Below, one piece after another: positions 41,553-48,566 of a DNA stretch of 48,566 bases. The stretch lies in assembly GCF_018861735.1 (NCBI RefSeq), contig NZ_JAHLEB010000038.1:1-48566 (forward strand), written 5' to 3'. The translations under genes and the position numbers were made by a program. The stretch comes from Clostridium lacusfryxellense (GTDB taxonomy: Bacteria > Bacillota > Clostridia > Clostridiales > Clostridiaceae). Positions within the stretch are counted from its first letter, which is position 1. The number at the start of each line of letters is the position of its first letter. The notes under the pieces are model-generated. The model was not told where the DNA came from. It ran no database searches and saw only the letters and a program-made list of their open reading frames with translations.

Positions 41553-41660
41553 TAAAATACCTCCAATTAGTCTTTTACCTTTTAATGATAACTTTAACCT
41601 CGTGTACAACTTTATGATTAAATAATAAAATTATTTACTCAACCTCACTTGTATGTTTTT

Positions 41661-41697
41661 AAAACCTTCGAACTCAAATTTAGAGTTCGAAGGTTTT
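41661..41697. terminator. Perfect 15-bp hairpin terminator
   Basis: AAAACCTTCGAACTC and GAGTTCGAAGGTTTT around a 7-nt loop, with T-runs on both sides, between the secreted glycosidase and the GH43 gene. Confidence 0.85.
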
Positions 41698-41741
41698 GTT
41701 TATTTAGCAAATCACTATGTTATTTACTGTACAATTACCAT

Positions 41742-44441
41742 TTACTTTTCCTTTTTCTTATCTACTATATAATGCTTGCTCAGCTTTTTAGCCGATGCAT
41801 TTAATGTAGTTACTTCTAGATCTATATCTCTTTGTGATGTCGCTAATGCATTAGTTACTAATGTTTTAGCATGTGTTATTGCTGATTGTAATTTAGCTTT
41901 TAATCCTACTGCATTACCATTTCCTGTTCCTTTTTCTGCTGAATCATACAATGCCTGTGCTTTCTTTATCGCCAATGATAATACTACGGTATTATGTGTT
42001 GGCACTGCTTTCGTAGTTACAGCTAATGTTTCACTGGCCCCTGAAATATTACCTGTAGCATCAATAGCCTTTACTGTAAATAGATATTTAGAATTAGGTC
42101 TTAGCCCATTCCAATAGAAATTTGTATTATCTTTATTAGTAGTTCCTATAAGTTCTCCTCCACTGTAAACCCTATAACCTGATACACCCATGTTATCTGT
42201 AGAAGAATTCCATTTTATTGCTGCCTCATCTTTAGAAACTCCAACTGTAGATAGGTTTTGTGGTATTGATGGCTTAGTTGTGTCTGCTTCACTTACTGCC
42301 GCGCCATATAAATCTATACATTTACCCCAGTGATTATATTGATTATTTAGTTCTATAGTCATAGTAGTATTATCTACAACTGCACTATAGGTTAATGTAA
42401 CTATATAATTTGAAATCCAACCACTATTGTTTAAACTAAGTGGTGTAGTTACAGCATCATCTACATTTGACTCATAAACAGCATTAGATCCATCATTTAG
42501 TTTTGCCGTTAATTTAGCTTTTGAACCCTTAACCCCCACTAAAATACTGACTGTCCTTTGTTTAGTACCAGCCTTAACAGTGAATTTTACGCCTGGATTA
42601 TCCCCTGCATCTCCCTGTGGTCCGAAAGAAAAGCCTTTATTATCATCTACCTCTGATGTAGGTTCTGTACCATCGCTGTAACTAACCTTATAACCAGTAT
42701 TATCTGTTACAACTGCATGTTTCTCTATTCCAGTTACTTCAAGATCTGAAATAATATGATTAGTAATTCCTGCCTTGCGATTACTAATAATTTGTGCAGT
42801 TTTTATTCCACTCACGTCTGCAACATTGCCACCCCAATGAGCCCAATCAAGGTTTCCCAAAGTAGTTAAATTAGCAGTGTCCCCAAACGCAACATTACTT
42901 TTAATTCCAGAACCCGATGGAGTGGTGTCAACTTGGTCATCATTAGTAGGATTACTAGACACTCCTGGTGCTTTTTCTGGAACAGTAGCTGGCATTATTG
43001 TAGGTTCTTTGCTACTATCAGTTATTACAGTAACAGAATTTGCTGGTACTAAAATTCCTTCTATAGTTGCATTTGCCCAATAAGTATCTTTTATAGAATA
43101 ACCATACTCATTAAGTTGATGTTGTTTTACAATACCTGATTTAATGCCTGCACCTTTTGAATTTACTTTAACTATTTGAGTCTCATTTGATCTGTTAACA
43201 ATAGCAATAGAACTATCCTCTCCATTTTCAACTGCAAGACTCACTATCTTGCCTTCTTGGTCTGATGTACTTTCAACTACATCTCCTATCATGTAATTGT
43301 TAAACATCTGGAATACATTAGCGCTTGGTCTCAAGTTCATGTCATTATCCATTTTACCATAAACTCCATCAAACTCATTCCAAGCAGTAGTGCAATCTGC
43401 ACCACTTTTACTTGCATATATCAAACTAAGTGCATCAAAAACTCCACCCTTATAATTTTGCATTCTAGGATCATTGTTTGTCCAACTCCAACTTATGTTG
43501 TACTCATCACACCACAGTGGTATGTGTTTGTTTGGAGATTTTGTATCTAAAATATTCCTTATATCTTTAGTATGCTTTTCAAGTGTTCCTGCAGTTGCAT
43601 CGGCTGGAGTACTTACTCTATTATATATTGTTTGGTCGCTGGCACCTAAATCGCCGCTACCATAAAAATGATAACTTAAATAATCAAGAGTACCTTCGGG
43701 TAAAGTCCCGTCTACAAATCTACTTATTTGATCATATAAATCTCCTCTAGCAAATGAAGCTCCACCAGTTTGAATAGTGGGATCAATTGCTTTCATTGCC
43801 TTTGAACATTGATTATAAATATCTATCATTTCATTTAGACGATCTGGCGTACCAGCATTAGCAAATTGTACATAATATTTATCATCCCACTCATTCATAG
43901 GTTCCCATAACTTTACCTTAAGCCCTAAGTCTACGTTTACAATTTTAACTAAGTCTGCACACAATTTTACATAATCAGCTACTTTTTCTGGTTTGAGGCA
44001 TCCAGTGCTATCAAGCCATCCCCATTCTGAATTCGTTCCTGGAATATCTATCATTTTTTCTGATGAAACAGAACTCATTCCATCTAAAGCCAGCTTAATC
44101 TTTGTGGCATCCCAAGTAGGTACTCCATTAACAGTTTTAATCCATCCATTATTATTAGAGGATTCGCCTACCATTTCCCAGCTGTGATATCTTATAATAC
44201 CAACATTCATATACCTCATATTATCTTGATACTTCTGATTGTTTACAGTAGTAGGATTAAAAGCTTGAAACCCATTTATGCCATAACTTAAACTAGTAGC
44301 ACTTGACACAACTTTATTCCAATCAGTAGATACATTAACTACTGTGGATACAGGTTGCGTTGTAGTAGATGCCTTAACTATTGGTGAAAATAAGCTGTTA
44401 ACCATTAATAGGGTTACCAATAAAGACATAATTTTTTTCAT
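41742..44441 (-). CDS. Secreted multidomain clan GH-A glycosidase (GH39-like)
   Basis: 899 residues. Signal peptide (MKKIMSLLVTLLMVNSLFSP, cleavage after VKA). Residues 35-390 form a TIM barrel with acid/base Glu in LWEPMNEWD (E184) and nucleophile Glu in LWCDEYNIS (E313), resembling GH39 or a near clan GH-A family. A small beta domain follows (400-480), then a Pro/Thr linker, a carbohydrate-binding-like module (515-700, NLDWAHWGGN ... QYNHWGKCIDLYG), an FN3 domain (705-795, PSIPQNLSTVGVSKDEAAIK) and a helical FIVAR-like repeat (805-885, AQALYDSAEKGTGNG). It ends in a Lys-rich tail with no sortase motif. It probably cuts an extracellular plant or mucin glycan whose products feed the LplABC-type importer upstream. 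Confidence 0.75.
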   Translation of the reverse strand: MKKIMSLLVTLLMVNSLFSPIVKASTTTQPVSTVVNVSTDWNKVVSSATSLSYGINGFQAFNPTTVNNQKYQDNMRYMNVGIIRYHSWEMVGESSNNNGWIKTVNGVPTWDATKIKLALDGMSSVSSEKMIDIPGTNSEWGWLDSTGCLKPEKVADYVKLCADLVKIVNVDLGLKVKLWEPMNEWDDKYYVQFANAGTPDRLNEMIDIYNQCSKAMKAIDPTIQTGGASFARGDLYDQISRFVDGTLPEGTLDYLSYHFYGSGDLGASDQTIYNRVSTPADATAGTLEKHTKDIRNILDTKSPNKHIPLWCDEYNISWSWTNNDPRMQNYKGGVFDALSLIYASKSGADCTTAWNEFDGVYGKMDNDMNLRPSANVFQMFNNYMIGDVVESTSDQEGKIVSLAVENGEDSSIAIVNRSNETQIVKVNSKGAGIKSGIVKQHQLNEYGYSIKDTYWANATIEGILVPANSVTVITDSSKEPTIMPATVPEKAPGVSSNPTNDDQVDTTPSGSGIKSNVAFGDTANLTTLGNLDWAHWGGNVADVSGIKTAQIISNRKAGITNHIISDLEVTGIEKHAVVTDNTGYKVSYSDGTEPTSEVDDNKGFSFGPQGDAGDNPGVKFTVKAGTKQRTVSILVGVKGSKAKLTAKLNDGSNAVYESNVDDAVTTPLSLNNSGWISNYIVTLTYSAVVDNTTMTIELNNQYNHWGKCIDLYGAAVSEADTTKPSIPQNLSTVGVSKDEAAIKWNSSTDNMGVSGYRVYSGGELIGTTNKDNTNFYWNGLRPNSKYLFTVKAIDATGNISGASETLAVTTKAVPTHNTVVLSLAIKKAQALYDSAEKGTGNGNAVGLKAKLQSAITHAKTLVTNALATSQRDIDLEVTTLNASAKKLSKHYIVDKKKEK

Positions 44442-44472
44442 AATATTACCCCTTTTATTTGTATTTTTTTGT

Positions 44473-44488
44473 TGTAACAGTGTTTACA
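44473..44488. promoter_or_regulatory. Possible operator upstream of the secreted glycosidase
   Basis: TGTAACAGTGTTTACA, a 16-bp imperfect dyad 32 bases before the start codon, resembling LacI-family or catabolite-control (cre-like) sites but longer than the 14-bp cre consensus. Supported only by symmetry and location. Confidence 0.3.
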
Positions 44489-44567
44489 AAAAATGTAAAA
44501 ATTATTAGACAATTTTTTTTATATCTTATGTTCAAATTTTACATATATTTCAATATTAATTTAAAAT

Positions 44568-44591
44568 AAAGGGGATAAACATATCCCCTTT
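44568..44591. terminator. Terminator after the sugar-binding lipoprotein
   Basis: AAAGGGGATA / TATCCCCTTT, a perfect 10-bp stem with a 4-nt loop, 19 bases past the stop codon on the minus strand. Confidence 0.75.
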
Positions 44592-44609
44592 ATAGTTATT
44601 ACAATTTAT

Positions 44610-46271
44610 TTATTTTGTTCCCACTGTTTTAAGGTTAGCTGCCCACTGCGCATTTCGTACTGTCAAAAGCTTATCATAACCTGCTTTAGTCACAGCAGCT
44701 TTCCAATCATCCATAATTTTGTTAAATTCAACGTCTGTTTTAGCAAAAACCACTTTTGCGCAATACTGGGTGTTTAAATCCTTAATAGCAATGTATGCCG
44801 CATCTTCTTCTGAATTTTGTTTGTAATTACCAACATTATATAGTTCATCCCCAGTAAATTTGTTCCACTTGCCATAAAATAAATCTGCTTTTCTTGCCCA
44901 AGGAATCGTATCTGGTGCTTGAAGTTCCCTTGCTGTTTCCATTTCCATAATTCTCCAAGAGCCTTCTGGAACAAAGTCTCCCAGTTTTAAAGCATTAAGT
45001 TCATCTGTTTTCATATTTTTAAATTTATCATTTGCTATTGGTGCTCCTTTAGCATCTAAAGTATCCCATAACTCACCTTTAGGACCATATGTTAACATTC
45101 TAATTCCATCATCACTTAGCATCCAATCAAAAGCTGCAAATATTTTTTCTGGTTCCTTTGCTTTAGTTGTAATGCAATTAAAATTCCAGCCTACAGCACC
45201 ACCAGTATCTACTGTAAGTTTATTTACGTCAACACCATCTTTATGAATATATGGTATAAAATCATACCCAGCCTCTGGATCCTTTGCCTGTAATATTTTA
45301 TTTGCTTGGTCCCCAATAGTAGAGACATCATAAAATCCAGCAACTGCAATTTTACCGTTATTTAGTTTTTCTTTAAATTGCTCTGACTTTTGAGTAAATA
45401 AATCTTGAGTCATAAGTTTTTCTCTGAAAAATTTATTTGTCCACATATAAGAATCTTTAAAGCCTGTATCTTCAAATATTGATGTGTATTGTTTTTTATT
45501 TAAATCAGCAACTGCAAATCCTAAGTTACTGTCAGATTTAGAGAAGTTAATTTGATTATTCTCACCTTCTCCTACATAAAGCATATTTTGAACTTGAACA
45601 ACTCCACCATTTGTATTTGCACTATCTAGTGGTACTACGTCAGGATATTTTGCCTTAACTAGCTTTAAATATGAATACAAATCTTCAAAGGTATCAAGCT
45701 TTGGTGATCCCAAATCCTTGTAAATTTTTCTATTAACAACCCACCCTTTATTATTTGTACGAGTTGCCTTTTTATTGCCAAACCAATTAGAAATACCGTA
45801 TGTCTTACCATCTACTTTCATAAGGTTTGAGGCATTAGCATCCACTAACTTCTTATAACTAGGATATTTAGGATTATTTACATAATCATCTAAAGCAACT
45901 AGCTTTCCTGACCTTGCAAGAGATTCAAATTGAGCTCCTCCATCCATTTGAATTACGTCAGGTAGTTCGTTACCTGCAACCATGGCACCAAATTTCTGCG
46001 CCGCATTTCCATTTGAGCTAATTTCATTTACAGTAAGCTTTTCTTTGTCTATAAGCCACTTTGTTTGTTGAGTTGATCCATATCCTTTTGGTGCATACCA
46101 ATCGTAGTTTACATAAAAACTAAACTCCAATGGCGAACTACCAAAAGTCCAACTTGAATCTGCAGTAGCACTCGGCTTTGAAGCAGGTTTTGTTCCTTGG
46201 CAACCAGTGAAAATAATGCTAGTAGCCATAATTGAAGACAACACAGTTAATAAAACTTTATTATTTTTCAT
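44610..46271 (-). CDS. ABC-transporter sugar-binding lipoprotein (LplA-type)
   Basis: 553 residues. A lipoprotein signal peptide with lipobox IFTGC (Cys about residue 24) and a Ser/Thr/Lys-rich tether. The body is a family 1 extracellular solute-binding protein of the large LplA/YtcQ type used for oligosaccharides (DVIQMDGGAQFESLARSGKL, GGAVGWNFNCITTKAKEPEK and NRKIYKDLG are recognisable blocks). It is the third gene of a leftward operon: permease, permease, binding protein. The start ATG follows AAAGGGGGAAATTTTA. The ATP-hydrolysing subunit is not encoded here. Confidence 0.88.
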   Translation of the reverse strand: MKNNKVLLTVLSSIMATSIIFTGCQGTKPASKPSATADSSWTFGSSPLEFSFYVNYDWYAPKGYGSTQQTKWLIDKEKLTVNEISSNGNAAQKFGAMVAGNELPDVIQMDGGAQFESLARSGKLVALDDYVNNPKYPSYKKLVDANASNLMKVDGKTYGISNWFGNKKATRTNNKGWVVNRKIYKDLGSPKLDTFEDLYSYLKLVKAKYPDVVPLDSANTNGGVVQVQNMLYVGEGENNQINFSKSDSNLGFAVADLNKKQYTSIFEDTGFKDSYMWTNKFFREKLMTQDLFTQKSEQFKEKLNNGKIAVAGFYDVSTIGDQANKILQAKDPEAGYDFIPYIHKDGVDVNKLTVDTGGAVGWNFNCITTKAKEPEKIFAAFDWMLSDDGIRMLTYGPKGELWDTLDAKGAPIANDKFKNMKTDELNALKLGDFVPEGSWRIMEMETARELQAPDTIPWARKADLFYGKWNKFTGDELYNVGNYKQNSEEDAAYIAIKDLNTQYCAKVVFAKTDVEFNKIMDDWKAAVTKAGYDKLLTVRNAQWAANLKTVGTK

Positions 46272-46352
46272 TAAAATTTCCCCCTTTTTATTCTTAAGTC
46301 TTTATTTAGATCACATTATTTCTTGTGATATTAAATACATTTTAATTAAACT

Positions 46353-47240
46353 CTAACCTTTTACGGAGCCAACCAAGACTCCTTTTACAAAGTATTTTTG
46401 AACAAATGGGTAAACCATTACAATAGGTAATGTAGCCACCATAATTGTAGCTGCTTGTAAGGATCTTGATGTAACTGTAGATATTGTAAATTTACCAATT
46501 CCTCCAGTAAGCTTGGCCATTTGTTCTGCATAATTACTTGAATTCATTACATTCATTAAGTAGTTCTGTATTGGAAGCTTAGCCGCATCATTAATATAAA
46601 TACCAGCTGTAAACCATTCATTCCAAAAATAAACCGCAGTGAAAAGTGATATTGTAGCCATGGCTGGCCCAGAAATAGGCAATATTATACTAAAGAAAGT
46701 TCTAATATGATTACATCCATCCAATTTCGCAGATTCTTCAATTTCTTCTGGAATTCCCATAAAGAAGGTTCTTAATATTATCATGTTATAAACACCAACT
46801 AAAGATGGCACAACTAAAGCTGCATAACTATTTATCATTCCAAGTGACCTTATTAAAAGATATATGGGTATAAGGCCTCCTGAAAAATACATTGTTATTA
46901 CTGAAAAAATCATATATATTTTTTTACCTTTTAAGTATTTTTTAGATAACCCATAAGCATAAATAGATGTGAAAAACATAGCCATAAAAGTTCCAATAAC
47001 AGTTCTACCAATAGTAACAATAAGTGCTTTTATAAACATAGCATCATTTAGAACTGCTTTATAATTTTCAATAGTAAATTTCCTTGGCCAAAATGTAATT
47101 CCACCTAAAGTTGTGTTAAGTCCATCATTAAATGATATTACAAGTGTATTCCAAAAAGGGTATAATGTTAAGAAGGCTAGAATTGTTAATGAAGTATATA
47201 TAGTTCCATTTGCCACCTTTTCACCCTTAGATAGTTTCAT
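46353..47240 (-). CDS. ABC sugar permease, LplC/YtcP type
   Basis: 295 residues with six hydrophobic helices and the cytoplasmic EAA loop EIEESAKLDGCNHIRTFFSI ending ILPISGP, which docks the ATPase. The ending KYFVKGVLVGSVKG is characteristic of LplC-type proteins. It lies between the partner permease and the binding protein. The start ATG has GGTGGG about ten bases before it. Confidence 0.9.
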   Translation of the reverse strand: MKLSKGEKVANGTIYTSLTILAFLTLYPFWNTLVISFNDGLNTTLGGITFWPRKFTIENYKAVLNDAMFIKALIVTIGRTVIGTFMAMFFTSIYAYGLSKKYLKGKKIYMIFSVITMYFSGGLIPIYLLIRSLGMINSYAALVVPSLVGVYNMIILRTFFMGIPEEIEESAKLDGCNHIRTFFSIILPISGPAMATISLFTAVYFWNEWFTAGIYINDAAKLPIQNYLMNVMNSSNYAEQMAKLTGGIGKFTISTVTSRSLQAATIMVATLPIVMVYPFVQKYFVKGVLVGSVKG

Positions 47241-47290
47241 TTATTAACCCACCTTTCCAAATAGAATCGAATTAATCTTAAAGAATTTTT

Positions 47291-48259
47291 TTACCACAAA
47301 GATTCGCTTCCAAGTTTTTTGACCAAAAGATTTGCACTGCAAAGTAAAATTATATTAATTACTGATTTAAATAATCCTACACATGTAGCATATGAATATC
47401 TCATTCCACCTAACCCTTGTTTATATACATAAGTATCTATTACCTCAGAAGTATCTCGTAATATTGCATTTGCGCCATTGTTTGTTAACACTAAGATATC
47501 TTCAAAACCAGCATTTAGCAAGTTTCCAATTGCAAGAATAAGAAATATACCAATTACAGGCGCTATGTTAGGTAATGTTATTGCAAATATTTGTTTCACT
47601 CTACTGGCACCATCAACTTCAGCAGCTTCATATTGGGCTGTATCTATACCTGATATTGCAGCCAAATAAATAATGGAACTAAACCCTATTTCTTTCCAAA
47701 GGCCTGAGCCTATAAGTATTGTTCTAAAATATTTAGGAATTGATAACCAACTTATTGGTTCCTTTATTAGCCCCAAGGATTGTAAAAGCAAATTTAAACT
47801 TCCATTATCCACAGCCAAAATTGAAGTTACAAACCCTGCTACAATAACCCAAGATATAAAATGAGGTAAATAAGTTATAGTTTGAACTATACGTTTAAAA
47901 CGTTCATTTCTTACCTCATTTAGTATTAGCGCCAAGAAAATAGGTGCCGGAAAAAGTATAAGTAACTTTAAAAAACTAATAGTAAGTGTATTCCCCATAA
48001 CAAGTAAAAAGTCAGGAGAATTAAACAATACATGAAAATGTTTTAATCCAACCCAGTCACTATTAAAGAAGCCTTTAAAAATATCGTAATCTTGAAAGGC
48101 AAACAAGACACCCCACATAGGTATATAATAAAAAATTATTATATAAATCATAGCAGGTAGCACTAAAATTTGTAAATCCCACTGTGCTATAAATTCTTTA
48201 AATCCAGACTTTGTTGTAGTTTTTCTATATGATACTGGCTTTTGCATAAAAGTATTCAT
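47291..48259 (-). CDS. ABC sugar permease, LplB/YteP type
   Basis: 322 residues with six hydrophobic helices and the EAA loop QYEAAEVDGASRVKQIFAIT ending LPNIAP. LplB-type text is clear (WDLQILVLPAMIYIIIFYYI and FSSIIYLAAISGID). First gene of the transporter operon. The start ATG follows GAAGGAGGGCGTAT. Such systems usually borrow a shared MsmX-like ATPase; none is in the window. Confidence 0.9.
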   Translation of the reverse strand: MNTFMQKPVSYRKTTTKSGFKEFIAQWDLQILVLPAMIYIIIFYYIPMWGVLFAFQDYDIFKGFFNSDWVGLKHFHVLFNSPDFLLVMGNTLTISFLKLLILFPAPIFLALILNEVRNERFKRIVQTITYLPHFISWVIVAGFVTSILAVDNGSLNLLLQSLGLIKEPISWLSIPKYFRTILIGSGLWKEIGFSSIIYLAAISGIDTAQYEAAEVDGASRVKQIFAITLPNIAPVIGIFLILAIGNLLNAGFEDILVLTNNGANAILRDTSEVIDTYVYKQGLGGMRYSYATCVGLFKSVINIILLCSANLLVKKLGSESLW

Positions 48260-48457
48260 ATACGCCCTCCTTCATATTTAATCCTAGATTCCACATTATA
48301 ACCGCTGTTACACATGCATCCTTGTTTGTAATATGATTATATATCGTTTTCATAGTCTTTACTATCATGCTAATCAACTATATGTAATCATAAAACAACT
48401 ATTTGTATTTCACAAAACATTACCTTTAATTCTGTCTAAATTATTATTCCTACTCCA
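48260..48457. other. Leader region of the transporter operon
   Basis: About 200 bases between the permease start and the group II intron end. It should hold the operon promoter; I could not choose a convincing -35/-10 pair, and no riboswitch was recognised. Confidence 0.3.
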
Positions 48458-48566
48458 ATCGAATAGAGGCTAACAATTAAAATGTTTCGCCCCTTTCACA
48501 ACACCCTACGTACCGTTCGGTATAAGGCGTTTCATTAGTTTACGAATTTAACGTGGTTATAATAAT
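48458..48566 (-). mobile_element. 3' end of a group II intron (domains V and VI)
   Basis: Read on the minus strand, 48500-48532 folds as domain V: AACGCCTTA ... bulge ... TACC-GAAC-GGTA ... GGGTGTT, followed by GTGAAAGG. Then comes a domain VI-like hairpin (48466-48496) and the end TATTCGAT at 48458. This layout and wording (GTGTGAGAGG-like joint, ending near CTCGAT) match bacterial group II introns. The intron body and reverse transcriptase would lie to the right, outside the window. It is inserted upstream of the transporter operon in the same orientation. Confidence 0.6.

Overview
The window is low-GC DNA with strong AGGAGG-type ribosome-binding sites, intrinsic hairpin terminators and anaerobe-specific genes: the [FeFe]-hydrogenase maturase HydF, a group-B-like [FeFe] hydrogenase and a 4Fe-4S oxidoreductase remnant. 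Gene content points to Clostridium or a close clostridial relative; no tool was run, so the species is not assigned. No tRNA, rRNA or CRISPR array was seen.

Layout. 1-6.0 kb (minus strand): a shortened MrfA/YprA-like helicase, an aldo/keto reductase stub, a frameshifted larE, an orphan MerR-type promoter, a small DUF2007-like protein, a 21-residue hydrophobic microprotein, then dus and radA. 6.2-8.0 kb (plus): a small membrane protein and an amino-acid permease. 8.0-10.7 kb (minus): aspA-hydF. 10.8-11.1 kb (plus): a small unknown gene.

11.2-29.6 kb (minus) is the most unusual part. Seven tightly packed or overlapping genes are transcribed leftward: a CDP-archaeol-synthase-like CTP transferase, a rifampin-phosphotransferase-like dikinase, a phosphatidylserine synthase, a phosphatidylserine decarboxylase, a UbiA-type prenyltransferase, a second dikinase and a GNAT-like acyltransferase. 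A terminator and a new promoter follow. Then comes a one-module NRPS with a PilZ-like c-di-GMP receptor domain at its N-terminus, a serine-type adenylation pocket and a thioesterase whose nucleophile is Cys. Directly downstream are a membrane histidine kinase and a response regulator with an HD-GYP (c-di-GMP phosphodiesterase) output. I infer a dedicated amino-phospholipid or lipopeptide-like pathway under c-di-GMP control. UbiA, CTP transferase, serine transferase and decarboxylase are the same four enzyme types that finish archaeal polar lipids. I do not recognise this combination as a described system.

29.7-38.8 kb is mixed: a secreted DUF1002 protein, a group-B-like hydrogenase, a peptide deformylase variant, an L-lactate-dehydrogenase-like enzyme with an altered specificity loop, a two-repeat DUF4397 protein, a YdeI/DUF1905 protein, an SDR oxidoreductase and a DHFR/RibD-like protein. 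It is studded with near-identical terminator hairpins. About 37.3-40.5 kb is a gene graveyard holding a serine-recombinase stub, two decayed copies of a PadR regulator, a dead carbohydrate esterase and a strong inverted repeat.

40.6-48.3 kb (minus) is a glycan-use locus: two ABC permeases and a lipoprotein binding protein of the LplABC type, a large secreted clan GH-A glycosidase with accessory modules, and a cytosolic GH43 enzyme. No ABC ATPase is present, as is common where a shared MsmX-type ATPase is used. The right edge carries the 3' end (domains V and VI) of a group II intron whose body lies outside the window.
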